Shown: positions 24,892 through 33,936, counted from the stretch's first letter. The stretch is 35,669 nucleotides of DNA from Sphingomonadales bacterium Ga0077557 (GCA_001464615.1 LNFI01000023.1:1-35669), one strand, 5' to 3'. The notes: generated from the letters alone by a model not told the origin. A program made the numbers and translations.

Positions 24892-26682
24892 CTAGGCGCG
24901 ATATAGCGCGTCGAGCCGATCACCATAGACCTGCTTCAGCACAGGCCGCCTGATCTTCAGCGAGGGCGTCAGCTGTTCATTTTCGATCGTGAAGGGTTCA
25001 TCGGCAATGGTGAAGCGGCGGATCCGTTCGATCACCGACAGGTCCTTGTTGACGCGCTCGACCGCAGCACTCAGCGCGGCGCGATAATCGCTATTGTCGC
25101 GCAGCTTGTTGAAATCGCAATGCGTGCCCGATTTCGCGCAGAATTCCTGCGTCCATTCGGGATCGGGGACGAGCACCGCGACCATATGCGGTCGCCGGTC
25201 GCCAGCGATCATCGCTTGCAGGATTTCGGGCTGCAGGGTCAGCATCCCTTCCACCTTTTGCGGGGCAACGTTATCGCCCTTGTCGTTGATGATCAGATCC
25301 TTTTTGCGATCGGTGATCTTGATCCGGCCCTTTTTGTCGATGATTCCGATGTCGCCGGTGTGCAGCCAGCCATCTTTCAGCACCCGCGCGGTTTCCTCTG
25401 GATTGCGCCAATAGCCGTGCATCACGAGCTCGCCGCGCACCAGGATTTCACCGTCATCGGCAATCCGCACCTCAGTATTGGCGAGCGGCGGGCCGACTGT
25501 GTCCATCTTCAGCCCAACCTTGGGCCGGTTGCAGGAGATGACCGGCGCGGCCTCGGTCTGGCCATAACCTTGCAGAAAGGTCAGCCCGAGCGACTGGAAG
25601 AATACGCCGATTTCCGGGTTGAGCGGCGCACCGCCCGAGACCATTGCCTTGATCCGTCCGCCAAATTTCTTCGATACCTTGGGCCGCAAGGTCGCGCCCA
25701 GCAGCAGGTTCATCGGCCCGTCGAGCAAGCCCTTTTTGCCGACATGTTCGCGCCCGCCAATCGCCAGCGCCTGATCGAGCAGATAATTGGAGAGCTTGCC
25801 CTGCTTCTCGATCGTTTTGAGCATCCGCGCCCGCAGCACCTCAAACAGCCGCGGCACCACGACCATCAGCGTGGGGCGCGTTTCCTCGATATTGGAGGCG
25901 AGCTTGTCGAGTCCTTCGGCATAGTAAATCTGCGCGCCTAGCCCGATTGGGAAATGCTGGCCGCCGGTATGTTCATAGGCGTGGCTGAGCGGCAGGAAGG
26001 ACAGGAAAACCTCTTCCTCCCAGCCGAAATCCTCTGAAATCACGGTGCAGCAGCCATTGACGTTGTGCAGGATCGCGCCGTGATGCTGCATCACCCCGCG
26101 CGGTGCGCCGCCGGTGCCGCTGGTGTAGATGATGCAGGCTGTGTCCTCGCGTGTGAAGGTCGCCTGGGCGGCACAGGCGTCGGGGCTGGTCGGGTGATCG
26201 TCGATCAGCTTTTGCCAGCTGTGAAAATCCATGTCGCCCGATTGGCCGATCCGCAGATCCTCAATCCCAATCACCATCCGCGCCTGGGTCGCGCGCACCA
26301 CCGCTGGCAGCAAGGTGCGGGCAAGCTTGGCGTTCGACACGATCACGGCGCGCGCGCCCGAATTTTCGATGATGTGGGTGTGGTCGCGTTCGGTGTTGGT
26401 CACATAGGTTGGCACGGTGATCGCACCCGCTGCCATGATCGCCAGATCGCTGATGCACCATTCAGGGCGGTTTTCAGCGACCAGCATCACCCGGTCGCCC
26501 GGCTGGATGCCGATCGCTTTCAGCCCGGCGGCCAGGCTGGCGACCTGTTCTGCCGCCTCGCGCCAGCTGCGCGATACCCAGCGACCATCCTGTTTGTGCC
26601 ACAGGAACGGCTTGTTGCCCTGTTCGCGGGCGCGGGTGAAGAACATGGTGACGAGATTGGGGAAATGTTCGAGCTTGCGCAT
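24892..26682 (-). CDS. Long-chain fatty acid-CoA ligase (AMP-forming)
   Basis: 596 residues of the ANL superfamily. P-loop-like TACIIYTSGTGGAPRGVMQH, then GYGQTEAAPVISCNRPKVGL, GWLHTGDIGIIDKKGRIKIT and DRKKDLIINDKGDNVAPQKV are all present. It activates fatty acids to acyl-CoA; the exact chain-length is not readable, and FadD-like or long-chain types are most likely. It is flanked by the ggt and redoxin genes and probably has its own promoter. AGGAG lies close upstream of the ATG. Confidence 0.93.
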   Translation of the reverse strand: MRKLEHFPNLVTMFFTRAREQGNKPFLWHKQDGRWVSRSWREAAEQVASLAAGLKAIGIQPGDRVMLVAENRPEWCISDLAIMAAGAITVPTYVTNTERDHTHIIENSGARAVIVSNAKLARTLLPAVVRATQARMVIGIEDLRIGQSGDMDFHSWQKLIDDHPTSPDACAAQATFTREDTACIIYTSGTGGAPRGVMQHHGAILHNVNGCCTVISEDFGWEEEVFLSFLPLSHAYEHTGGQHFPIGLGAQIYYAEGLDKLASNIEETRPTLMVVVPRLFEVLRARMLKTIEKQGKLSNYLLDQALAIGGREHVGKKGLLDGPMNLLLGATLRPKVSKKFGGRIKAMVSGGAPLNPEIGVFFQSLGLTFLQGYGQTEAAPVISCNRPKVGLKMDTVGPPLANTEVRIADDGEILVRGELVMHGYWRNPEETARVLKDGWLHTGDIGIIDKKGRIKITDRKKDLIINDKGDNVAPQKVEGMLTLQPEILQAMIAGDRRPHMVAVLVPDPEWTQEFCAKSGTHCDFNKLRDNSDYRAALSAAVERVNKDLSVIERIRRFTIADEPFTIENEQLTPSLKIRRPVLKQVYGDRLDALYRA

Positions 26683-26758
26683 CGTCTCTCCTGGAGTCGC
26701 TTCTAGGCGCAGCCGTTACGGCTTGCGCGATCTTGGTTCCATTGCCCGTTTGGGACGA

Positions 26759-28435
26759 TTATTCGGCGAGTGCAACGCCTACGCTGCGTGGATCTGCTGC
26801 ACCGACCCAGCCATTCGGGGTCAGTTCGGCCGCATTGGCCTTCAGACCCAATTTGCTGACCGACACGACATGGCCGAGTTTTTCGAGATCGGCCTTCATT
26901 GGCGCGACGGCGGTACCCTCTTCAAGCACCAGCCCTTTTGAATTGAAGTAAACGAGCCCCAGCCCCAGCGCCTCACGTCCTGGCATCCCCCAGTCGAGAT
27001 GCGCGATCAGCGCCTTGGCGACCTGCATGATGATCGTCTTGCCGCCCGCCGCGCCGACGGTGAAAATTGGCTTGCCGCTTTCGTCATAGACGATCGTCGG
27101 CGACATGGAGGACAGCGGTCGCTTGCCGCCCTGCACCCGGTTGGCGACGGGCGCGCCGTCCTTTTCGGGGACATAGGTGAAATCGGTCAGTTCGTTGTTG
27201 AGCACGAAGCCGCCCGCAAGCAGCTGGCTGCCGAACGGCCCCTCGACCGTCGAGGTCATTGTCGAGACGTTGCCCGCACGATCGACCGCGACGAAATGGG
27301 TGGTGCCAGGAACTTCAGCCTGTAGGGCGGCGGTGCGCGGTTTGGCACCGGGCGGGGTGCCAGCTTCGTGTGCGGGCAACGTCTTGTCGAGCGAGATCAG
27401 CTTCGACCGCGCCTTCATGTACGCCGGATCGATCAACCCCGCGACCGGCACGTCGACGAAATCGCGGTCACCCAGATATTTCTCCCGGTCGGCATAGGCG
27501 AGCAGCATGGCCTCTCCGATCAGGTGCCAGGAAACCGGGTTTGCCGCCCCAAGCTTCTTCATGTCGAAGCGTTCGAGCATGCCGAGAATCTGGAGCACTG
27601 TGGTCGCCCCGGATGAGGGCGGGCCCATGCCGCAGATACGGTACACGCGGTAATGACCGCACACGGCGGGGCGTTGTTTGGCTTGATAGGCGGCCAGATC
27701 GGCCAAAGTGATGTCGCTTGGGCTGCGGGTCGATCCCGTGGCGGCAGCGACAATGCCTTCGGCGATCGGGCCCTTGTAGAAGGCATCCGCGCCGCCATCG
27801 GCAAGCTGGCGCAGGGTTTGCGCAAGCGCGGGGTTTTTGATCGTCTCGCCCACCGCATAGGGCTTCCCGTCATGCATGTACTGCGCGGCGGTGGCGGGAA
27901 AATCCTTCCACAATGTCGATACGAAACCCAGTCCATTCGCCATCGGTGGGGTGACGGTATAACCCTCCTCCGCCAGCTTGATCGCGGGGGCGAATAGCGT
28001 TTTCCATGGGAGCTTGCCCCAGCGCTGATGCACCATCGCCATCAGCCGCATATTGCCGGGGACACCGACCGATTTGCCGCCGGGGACGGCCTGCAGAAAG
28101 CCCAGCGCGGTGCCATCGGCTTTAAGGAAGCGATCCGCAGTGGCGGCAGCGGGCGCGGTTTCGCGACCGTCGATCGCGGTGAGCAGTCCGGTCACCGCGT
28201 CCTGATACAGGAAGAAACCACCCCCGCCGATGCCGCTCGATTGCGGTTCGACCACGGTCAGCGCAAGCATCATCGCCATTTGCGCATCGGCCGCGCTGCC
28301 ACCGGCGCGCAGAATTTCCTGCCCGGCAGCGGCGGCGCGCGGATCGGCGGCGGATACGACGCCCGGTGTCGTCGACTGGGCCTGAACGGCGGTGGGCAGG
28401 GTGAAGGCGAAGAATGCGAGGATCAGCTTTTTCAT
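26759..28435 (-). CDS. ggt: Gamma-glutamyltransferase Ggt
   Basis: 558 residues from MKKLILAFFAFTLPTAVQAQ, a signal peptide, so the enzyme is periplasmic. It is made as a precursor that cleaves itself before the nucleophile Thr in PGTTHFVAVDRAGNVSTMTS (T378 by my count). The oxyanion and glutamate-binding region NELTDFTY and GPPSSGATTVLQILGMLERF are visible. It transfers or hydrolyses gamma-glutamyl groups of glutathione. A 45-nt gap follows pyrD, so the two could be co-transcribed, although they share no pathway. Confidence 0.93.
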   Translation of the reverse strand: MKKLILAFFAFTLPTAVQAQSTTPGVVSAADPRAAAAGQEILRAGGSAADAQMAMMLALTVVEPQSSGIGGGGFFLYQDAVTGLLTAIDGRETAPAAATADRFLKADGTALGFLQAVPGGKSVGVPGNMRLMAMVHQRWGKLPWKTLFAPAIKLAEEGYTVTPPMANGLGFVSTLWKDFPATAAQYMHDGKPYAVGETIKNPALAQTLRQLADGGADAFYKGPIAEGIVAAATGSTRSPSDITLADLAAYQAKQRPAVCGHYRVYRICGMGPPSSGATTVLQILGMLERFDMKKLGAANPVSWHLIGEAMLLAYADREKYLGDRDFVDVPVAGLIDPAYMKARSKLISLDKTLPAHEAGTPPGAKPRTAALQAEVPGTTHFVAVDRAGNVSTMTSTVEGPFGSQLLAGGFVLNNELTDFTYVPEKDGAPVANRVQGGKRPLSSMSPTIVYDESGKPIFTVGAAGGKTIIMQVAKALIAHLDWGMPGREALGLGLVYFNSKGLVLEEGTAVAPMKADLEKLGHVVSVSKLGLKANAAELTPNGWVGAADPRSVGVALAE

Positions 28436-28480
28436 GGGAGCAAACCTAGACCGGTTTGCCCGCAGCGCAAACATGCTTCG

Positions 28481-29515
28481 TCATGCCGATCCGATGGCAT
28501 CAGCCAGGCTGGCGAACCCATCGCGCTTGAGCAGGGCGGCGAGCCCGGTATTGATGTGGCGGGCCAGACTTGGCCCCGCATAGACCAGCGCACTATAGAG
28601 CTGAACCAGGCTCGCCCCGGCGCGGATGCGGGCATAGGCCTCTGTCGCGCTATCGATGCCGCCCACCGAAATAATCGGGAGCTGCCCGCCGGTGGCGCTG
28701 CGGACATCGGCTAGCCGGGTGCGCGCCAGAGATGCCAGCGGCGCGCCGGACAGTCCGCCCGACTCAGCGGCATGGCGCGAGCGGAGCGAGTCGGGCCTGG
28801 AAATGGTGGTGTTGCTGACGATCAGCGCATCGATCCGGTGCTCAATCGCGGCGCGGGCGATGCCGTCAATCGCTGCCGGATCGAGATCGGGCGCGATCTT
28901 CAGGAACAGCGGGATGGCCCCGCGCGCTGCGCTGCACGCCGCCAGCAATTCGGCGAGCGCGGTGCCATATTGCAGGTCACGCAGGCCCGGCGTGTTGGGC
29001 GAACTGATGTTGATCGTGATGTAATCGGCAATCTCGGCGGCTTTGGAAACGCCGGTGCGGTAATCGGCGATCCGGTCGGTCGTGTCCTTGTTCGCGCCGA
29101 CATTGATGCCGAGCACGCCCGGACGTTTAGCAGCAGCCGCGCGGGGCATCGCGGCGTCGATTCCGCCATTGTTAAAGCCCAATCGGTTGATCACCGCGCG
29201 ATCCTCGACCAGCCGGAAGATGCGGGGCTTGGGGTTGCCGGGCTGGGGCAGGGGGGTGAGCGTGCCGATTTCGACGCTGCCAAAGCCAAGCCCGAACCAG
29301 CCATCGATCGCATCGCCATTTTTGTCGACGCCAGCGGCGAGGCCGAGCGGGGTGGCGAAGTCGACCCCCGCGACGGTGGTGCGCAGGATGGGGTCGGGCG
29401 GAGGGGCGGCGAAGGGAGTGCCGAGCCTTGCCCATGCTGCCAGCGCGTCGATCGTCAGGCCGTGCGCCTGTTCGGCATCAAGCGAGAATAGGGCGGGGCG
29501 GATGAGGCTGAACAT
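28481..29515 (-). CDS. pyrD: Dihydroorotate dehydrogenase (quinone) PyrD
   Basis: 344 residues from MFSLIRPALFSLDAEQAHGL. Class 2, membrane-associated enzyme of pyrimidine synthesis. Signatures: LAAGVDKNGDAIDGWFGLGF then GSVEIGTLTPLPQPGNPKPR, ITINISSPNTPGLRDLQYG, and IISVGGIDSATEAYARIRAG near the C-terminus, all for FMN and substrate binding. The active-site Ser is in NISSPNTPG. The upstream 323-bp gap to the SUF regulator gene contains inverted-repeat element C and the regulator promoter. Confidence 0.96.
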   Translation of the reverse strand: MFSLIRPALFSLDAEQAHGLTIDALAAWARLGTPFAAPPPDPILRTTVAGVDFATPLGLAAGVDKNGDAIDGWFGLGFGSVEIGTLTPLPQPGNPKPRIFRLVEDRAVINRLGFNNGGIDAAMPRAAAAKRPGVLGINVGANKDTTDRIADYRTGVSKAAEIADYITINISSPNTPGLRDLQYGTALAELLAACSAARGAIPLFLKIAPDLDPAAIDGIARAAIEHRIDALIVSNTTISRPDSLRSRHAAESGGLSGAPLASLARTRLADVRSATGGQLPIISVGGIDSATEAYARIRAGASLVQLYSALVYAGPSLARHINTGLAALLKRDGFASLADAIGSA

Positions 29516-29585
29516 GGTGAGGCGTTTGGCAGGGGGTTGGCTGGGTGGCAACTGGGCGGAGCGCGTTTTGGTCGGGCGTTGATTT

Positions 29586-29733
29586 GGTTCGCGCGGAGGC
29601 GCGGAGACGCGGAGAGGGTGCGCGGCGTAAGGCGCGTAGCGCTTTCATCACCAGCCGCCGAAATGCGATGGCTGCGCCACGAGATCGCCCTCCTCATTCT
29701 TCTTCTCCGCGCCTCCGCGCCTCCGCGCGAACC
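29586..29733 (-). repeat. Inverted-repeat element, copy C (148 bp)
   Basis: Arms 29586-29615 and 29704-29733 are 30 bp, with 29 of 30 matching when inverted. The interior is in the opposite orientation to copies A, B and D: it has GCGCGTAGCGCTTTCATCAC, the reverse-complement form of D's GATGAAAGCGCTTCGCGC. It lies upstream of the SUF regulator gene in the 323-bp gap 29516-29838. Confidence 0.8.
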
Positions 29734-29775
29734 AAATCTTCTTCTTCAAAGCTCTCCCGACCCGCGGCTTAACGG

Positions 29776-29804
29776 TTGACGCGGGCGTCCCCCGACGCCA
29801 TTTA
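29776..29804 (+). promoter_or_regulatory. Candidate promoter of the SUF regulator gene
   Basis: TTGACG (29776-29781) and CATTTA (29799-29804) are separated by 17 nt. The spacer is itself a palindrome (GGCGTCCCCCGACGCC). Just downstream, CAGATCGAATCTG (29810-29822) is a perfect 13-bp dyad, which would cover the transcription start and is a candidate site for the Rrf2 regulator. Confidence 0.4.
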
Positions 29805-29838
29805 CCAATCAGATCGAATCTGTCCGATTAGGAAATGC

Positions 29839-30267
29839 ATGCGTCTTTCCAGCCTTGCCGATTACGCCGTCGTGATGATGAGCGCCTCTGCGCGGCAGTG
29901 CGGGTGCCGGGGCGGCGTGACCGGCCGGCTGAACGCGACGCTGCTGAGCGACGAGACGGGCATTCCATTGCCGACGGTGCAAAAGCTCGTCAGCCGCTTG
30001 TCCTCCGCTGGCCTGATCGAAAGCACGCGCGGCACCGGCGGCGGTTTCCGCCTGTCGCGCCCGGCGGCGGCGATTTCGCTCGCCGACATCATCGAAGCGG
30101 TCGAAGGGCCGATCGTGCTGACGTCTTGCGTCGACGAGGGTCGACACGACTGCATCATCGAAGAAAATTGCCGCGTGAAGCCGCACTGGAATGTCGTGAA
30201 CGGCGCGGTGCGTGGGGCGCTTGCCGGGGTGTCGCTTGCCAGCCTGAGCGCTGAGGTGGTGGCATGA
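29839..30267 (+). CDS. Rrf2-family regulator of the SUF operon
   Basis: 142 residues from MRLSSLADYAVVMMSASARQ. Rrf2 winged helix with ATLLSDETGIPLPTVQKLVS then RLSSAGLIESTRGTGGGFRL, followed by three Cys (TSCVDEGRHDCIIEENC) spaced as in Fe-S sensing Rrf2 proteins, so it probably senses Fe-S status via a cluster and controls its own operon (SUF-system regulator type). A GCGCRGG-like pair of extra Cys lies near residue 20. Its stop lies 10 nt before inverted-repeat element D. Confidence 0.88.
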   Translation: MRLSSLADYAVVMMSASARQCGCRGGVTGRLNATLLSDETGIPLPTVQKLVSRLSSAGLIESTRGTGGGFRLSRPAAAISLADIIEAVEGPIVLTSCVDEGRHDCIIEENCRVKPHWNVVNGAVRGALAGVSLASLSAEVVA

Positions 30268-30277
30268 CGAAGAATTT

Positions 30278-30419
30278 GTTCGCGCGGAGACGCAGAGACG
30301 CGGAGAAGAAGGGGGGCAGCGTCAGCGGCGTAGCTATCTCGTTTTCACCGGCCCGCGATGAAAGCGCTTCGCGCATCGTGCTGGTACAACCCCTCCGCGT
30401 CTCCGCGTCTCCGCGCGAC
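30278..30419 (+). repeat. Inverted-repeat element, copy D (142 bp)
   Basis: Arms 30278-30307 and 30390-30419 are inverted repeats of the GTTCGCGCGGAGACGCAGAG type. The interior has GATGAAAGCGCTTCGCGCA in the same orientation as A and B. It fills most of the 187-bp gap between the regulator gene and sufB; the sufB Shine-Dalgarno AGGAG lies just beyond it. Confidence 0.8.
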
Positions 30420-30454
30420 CTATTCAATAGCCGCCAAACGGCAGGAGCCCGATA

Positions 30455-31939
30455 ATGGCCATCAAGAATGCCGAGGCGATTGCCGCCGCCAACAAGAAGT
30501 ATGAATGGGGTTTCAGCTCGGACATCGAGCAGGAATTCGCTCCCAAGGGGCTGTCGGAAGACACCGTCCGCTTCATTTCGGCGAAGAAGGGCGAGCCCGA
30601 ATGGATGCTCGACTGGCGGTTGAAGGCGTATCGCCACTGGCTGACGATGGAATCGCCGGACTGGGCCAAGCTCGACCTCGCGCCGATCGATTACCAGGAC
30701 GCTTATTATTACGCCGAGCCCAAGGCGAAGCCCAAGCTCGGCTCGCTCGACGAGGTCGATCCTGAGATCCTGCGCGTCTATGAAAAGCTGGGCATTCCCA
30801 TTGCCGAGCAGAAATTGCTCGCGGGCGTCGAGGGCGGGGAAGAGGGCGGCCTGCCAGCGCGGCGCGTTGCGGTGGATGCGGTGTTCGACAGCGTTTCGGT
30901 CGCGACGACTTTCCGCAAGGAGCTGGAGGCGGCGGGTGTCATCTTCCGCAGCATCAGCGAGGCGATCAAGGAGTATCCCGATCTCGTCCGTAAGTGGCTG
31001 GGGAAGGTCGTCCCCATGCACGATAACTATTTCGCGGCGCTCAACTGCGCGGTCTTCAGCGACGGGACGTTCGTCTACATTCCAGAGGGCGTGCGCTGCC
31101 CGATGGAGCTGAGCACCTATTTCCGCATCAATGCCGAAAATACCGGCCAGTTCGAACGCACGCTGATCGTCGCCGACAAGGGCGCGTATGTGAGCTACCT
31201 CGAAGGCTGCACCGCTCCGATGCGCGACGAGAACCAGCTCCACGCCGCGGTGGTTGAACTGGTCGCGCTCGACGATGCCGAGATCAAATACTCGACTGTG
31301 CAGAACTGGTATCCCGGCGACGAGAACGGCCTGGGCGGCATCTATAATTTCGTGACCAAGCGGGCTTTGTGCCAGGGGAAGAACAGCAAGGTCAGCTGGA
31401 CGCAGGTCGAGACCGGCAGCGCGATTACCTGGAAATATCCGTCCTGCGTGCTCGCGGGCGACGGGTCGGTCGGCGAATTTTATTCGGTCGCGGTGACGAA
31501 CAATCGCCAGCAGGCCGATACCGGCACCAAGATGATCCACCTCGGCAAGAACACCCGTTCGACGATCGTCTCGAAGGGGATTTCGGCGGGGCGCAGCGAC
31601 AACACCTATCGCGGGCTGGTGCGCGTGTCGCCGACGGCGGAGGGCGTGCGCAACTTCACCCAGTGCGACTCGCTGCTGCTCGGCGACCAGTGCGGCGCGC
31701 ATACCGTGCCGTACATCGAAGTCCGCAACCCCAGCGCACAGATCGAGCATGAGGCGACCACGTCGAAGATCTCCGACGATCAGTTGTTCTACGCGATGCA
31801 GCGCGGGCTCGATCAGGAAGCGGCGGTGGCGTTGATCGTGAATGGGTTTGCGAAGGAAGTGCTGCAGCAACTGCCGATGGAATTCGCGGTGGAAGCGCAG
31901 AAGCTGCTGGGGATTTCGCTTGAGGGGAGCGTGGGGTGA
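30455..31939 (+). CDS. sufB: Fe-S cluster assembly scaffold SufB
   Basis: 494 residues. Part of the SufBCD scaffold that builds Fe-S clusters from sulfur delivered by SufS. The conserved region [20 protein letters not shown] then [20 protein letters not shown] near the C-terminus and the beta-helix core ([40 protein letters not shown]) are present, with Cys at C-A-H-T and YPSC positions. AGGAG 8 nt before ATG 30455 gives the start. It overlaps the zinc-ribbon gene by GTGA at the 3' end. Confidence 0.97.
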   Translation: MAIKNAEAIAAANKKYEWGFSSDIEQEFAPKGLSEDTVRFISAKKGEPEWMLDWRLKAYRHWLTMESPDWAKLDLAPIDYQDAYYYAEPKAKPKLGSLDEVDPEILRVYEKLGIPIAEQKLLAGVEGGEEGGLPARRVAVDAVFDSVSVATTFRKELEAAGVIFRSISEAIKEYPDLVRKWLGKVVPMHDNYFAALNCAVFSDGTFVYIPEGVRCPMELSTYFRINAENTGQFERTLIVADKGAYVSYLEGCTAPMRDENQLHAAVVELVALDDAEIKYSTVQNWYPGDENGLGGIYNFVTKRALCQGKNSKVSWTQVETGSAITWKYPSCVLAGDGSVGEFYSVAVTNNRQQADTGTKMIHLGKNTRSTIVSKGISAGRSDNTYRGLVRVSPTAEGVRNFTQCDSLLLGDQCGAHTVPYIEVRNPSAQIEHEATTSKISDDQLFYAMQRGLDQEAAVALIVNGFAKEVLQQLPMEFAVEAQKLLGISLEGSVG

Positions 31940-32235
31940 TTTTTGTCGAAACCCACGAGCACAAGAAAGCTCAGGCTCGTGCAGAAGGGCGCGGCCACAT
32001 CCTTGATGCGCACACGCATACCGTTCGTCATCGCGCTGAGCTCGAGGCTAGCTCCAAGGCGGGATGCTTCTACTGCCTCGAAGTCTTTTCGCCTTCGGAG
32101 ATCGAAGATTGGGTCGATAATGACGACTGCGCGATGTGTCCTCGCTGCGGCATCGACTCCGTGATCGGTGATGCTTCGGGGTTTCCCATAAGGGACAAAG
32201 CGTTTCTCAAAGAAATGAATGAGTTTTGGTTCTGA
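31936..32235 (+). CDS. Zinc-ribbon small protein inserted in the suf operon
   Basis: 99 residues. The protein is basic at the N-terminus and has a five-Cys ribbon: C44, C47, then C65, C68 and C71 ([20 protein letters not shown] and [20 protein letters not shown]), ending [12 protein letters not shown]. It resembles, from memory, a widespread uncharacterised family of short soluble proteins; I do not recognise a function. GTG start overlaps the sufB stop, and its stop overlaps the sufC ATG (TGATG), so all three are translationally coupled. This is unusual for the suf operon and might mean a role in Fe-S assembly or in zinc/iron sensing. Confidence 0.75.
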   Translation: MIFVETHEHKKAQARAEGRGHILDAHTHTVRHRAELEASSKAGCFYCLEVFSPSEIEDWVDNDDCAMCPRCGIDSVIGDASGFPIRDKAFLKEMNEFWF

Positions 32236-33083
32236 TGCTCAAAATAACTGACCTCCACGCCGAAATCGACGGCAAGGAAATCCTCAAGGGCCTCTCGCTC
32301 ACCGTCAATGCGGGCGAGGTGCATGCGATCATGGGGCCGAATGGCGCGGGGAAGTCGACGCTGGGCTATGTGCTCGGCGGGCGGCCGGGGTATGAGGTGA
32401 CGGCGGGGTCGGTCGAGTTTCGCGCTCCCACCCTGTGCTCCGGCGAAGGCCGGAGCGTTGGCGAAGGTGAGGTGGATGCTGGCCAGGGCTCCGGCCTTCG
32501 CCGGAGCACAGGTGACGAAGAAGGGGAGTGGGTGGACTTGCTGTCCCTCGCGCCGCACGAACGCGCTGCCGCTGGCCTGTTCCTGGGCTTCCAATATCCG
32601 GTCGAAATCCCCGGCGTGTCCAACGTCCAGTTCCTGCGCGAGGCGCTCAACGCGCAGCGCAAGGGCCGCGATGAAGCCCCACTTTCCGGCGGCGAGTTTC
32701 TGAAGCTCGCCAAGGCGCAGGCTGCTGGCCTTGGCATGGATTACGACATGCTCAAGCGGCCGGTGAATGTCGGCTTTTCGGGCGGCGAAAAGAAGCGCAA
32801 CGAGATGGTGCAGATGGGTATCATCAGCCCCCGCCTCGCGATCCTCGACGAGACCGATAGCGGGCTCGATATCGATGCACTCCGCGCGGTGGGCGACGGC
32901 ATCAACCGGATCATGCGCGCGCCCGACAAGGCCGTGATCCTGATCACGCATTACCAGCGGCTGCTCGATTATGTCGCGCCCGATTTCGTGCACATCCTGA
33001 GCGGCGGGCGGATCGTGAAGACCGGCGGGCCGGAACTCGCGCTTGAGTTGGAAGCGGAAGGCTATGCCGGGGTGACCGCGTGA
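32235..33083 (+). CDS. sufC: SUF scaffold ATPase SufC with in-frame palindromic insertion
   Basis: 282 residues from [20 protein letters not shown]; typical SufC is about 248. Walker A GPNGAGKST, Q-loop region FQYPVEIPGVSN, signature FSGGEKKRNEM, Walker B LAILDETDSGLD and the H-loop LITHY are all intact. The extra length is one block of about 37 residues between SVEF and VDLLSLAPHERA, encoded by a palindromic element. It lies in the surface loop after the first strands of the nucleotide-binding domain, ahead of the Q-loop, where insertions should be tolerated. The frame is kept and all catalytic motifs are present, so the protein is probably active. Confidence 0.93.
   Translation: MLKITDLHAEIDGKEILKGLSLTVNAGEVHAIMGPNGAGKSTLGYVLGGRPGYEVTAGSVEFRAPTLCSGEGRSVGEGEVDAGQGSGLRRSTGDEEGEWVDLLSLAPHERAAAGLFLGFQYPVEIPGVSNVQFLREALNAQRKGRDEAPLSGGEFLKLAKAQAAGLGMDYDMLKRPVNVGFSGGEKKRNEMVQMGIISPRLAILDETDSGLDIDALRAVGDGINRIMRAPDKAVILITHYQRLLDYVAPDFVHILSGGRIVKTGGPELALELEAEGYAGVTA
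32432..32512 (+). repeat. Palindromic element inside sufC
   Basis: A perfect 25-bp inverted repeat (32432-32456 and 32488-32512, containing CTCCGGCGAAGGCCGGAGC) with a 31-nt loop. It lies within the sufC segment with no counterpart in typical SufC, about 32421-32531. It keeps the sufC frame. Elements of the same kind are, from memory, common in sphingomonad intergenic DNA. Confidence 0.85.
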
Positions 33084-33106
33084 GCGCCGCAGGCATTCCT
33101 CTTTTC

Positions 33107-33169
33107 CTCCGTGTCTCCGCGCCTCCGCGTGAGTCAGATTTGTTCACGCGGAGGCGCGGAGACGCGGAG
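33107..33169 (+). repeat. Inverted-repeat element, compact copy E
   Basis: Two 26-nt arms (33107-33132 and 33144-33169), 25 of 26 positions pairing, around an 11-nt loop, in the 100-bp gap between sufC and sufD. The arms are those of elements A-D but the order is reversed and there is no long interior. The right arm and its tail GGAGAAGGGG lie 8 nt before the sufD GTG and supply its Shine-Dalgarno. Confidence 0.85.
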
Positions 33170-33183
33170 AAGGGGCGCGTGCT

Positions 33184-33936
33184 GTGACGGTTGCGCTTCT
33201 CCCTACGCGCCGCGATGAATCGTGGCGGTATAGCGATCTTGAGGCTGTCGCCTCGGTGTGGCCCGTGCCTGCGCCCGAACGGATCGAGGTTGCAGCGGGC
33301 GAGGAGATTGCGCGGGTGATCGTGCAGGATGCTGCGCCTGATGTGGTCGCGATCCATGATTATGCGGTGGTGCTTGGTGCGGGCGCGCGCGCGACGTTTC
33401 ATGTGCTCAACACCGGCGGCAAGCTGGGGCGGGTGACGATTGACGTTACGTTGCATGAGGGCGCGCATTTTGAGCTTGGCGCGGCGATGCTCGGCGGCGG
33501 CGATCAGACGCTCGAGATCGTCACGACGATGCGCCATATCGAGCCCAATGCGACCAGCAACCAGGTCGTGCGCTCGGTGCTCGGCGGCAAGGCGACCGGC
33601 TCGTACCTCGGCAAGGTCGCGGTCGCGCGGCATGCGCAGAAGACCGATGCGTCGCAGTCGGTAAAGGCGATGCTGCTCGCGCGCACCGCCACCGCCAATG
33701 CCAAGCCCGAGCTCGAAATCTACGCCGACGATGTGAAGTGCGCGCATGGTGCAACGGTCGGCGAGCTCGATGCCAATGCGCTGTTCTACCTGATGAGCCG
33801 GGGCATCGCGCCGGCGGAGGCGAAGGCGCTGCTGCTGCGCGGGTTCATTTCGGGCGTGTTCGACGATGTCGTGGATGATGCCGCGCGGGAGCAGCTGGAC
33901 GCGGCGGCGAGCGCGGCGCTGGAGCGGATGTTGTGA
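33184..33936 (+). CDS. sufD: SUF scaffold protein SufD
   Basis: 250 residues from GTG 33184 (MTVALLPTRRDESWRYSDLE). Partner of SufB in the SufBCD scaffold. The RRDESWRYSDLE start and the C-terminal KCAHGATVGELDANALFYLM then SRGIAPAEAKALLLRGFISG are diagnostic; the His in CAHGAT is the conserved one. It is on the short side for SufD, with a reduced N-terminal part. Its ribosome binding site is provided by inverted-repeat element E. It overlaps sufS by GTGA. Confidence 0.95.
   Translation: MTVALLPTRRDESWRYSDLEAVASVWPVPAPERIEVAAGEEIARVIVQDAAPDVVAIHDYAVVLGAGARATFHVLNTGGKLGRVTIDVTLHEGAHFELGAAMLGGGDQTLEIVTTMRHIEPNATSNQVVRSVLGGKATGSYLGKVAVARHAQKTDASQSVKAMLLARTATANAKPELEIYADDVKCAHGATVGELDANALFYLMSRGIAPAEAKALLLRGFISGVFDDVVDDAAREQLDAAASAALERML

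Noticed and set aside
28761..28797. Hairpin CCGACTC/GAGTCGG inside pyrD as an inserted element
   Set aside because: It encodes residues (RPDSLRSRHAAESGG) found at a normal position in related PyrD with at most one extra residue.
29545..29779. Open frames upstream of the SUF regulator
   Set aside because: They overlap inverted-repeat element C and have no recognisable domain.
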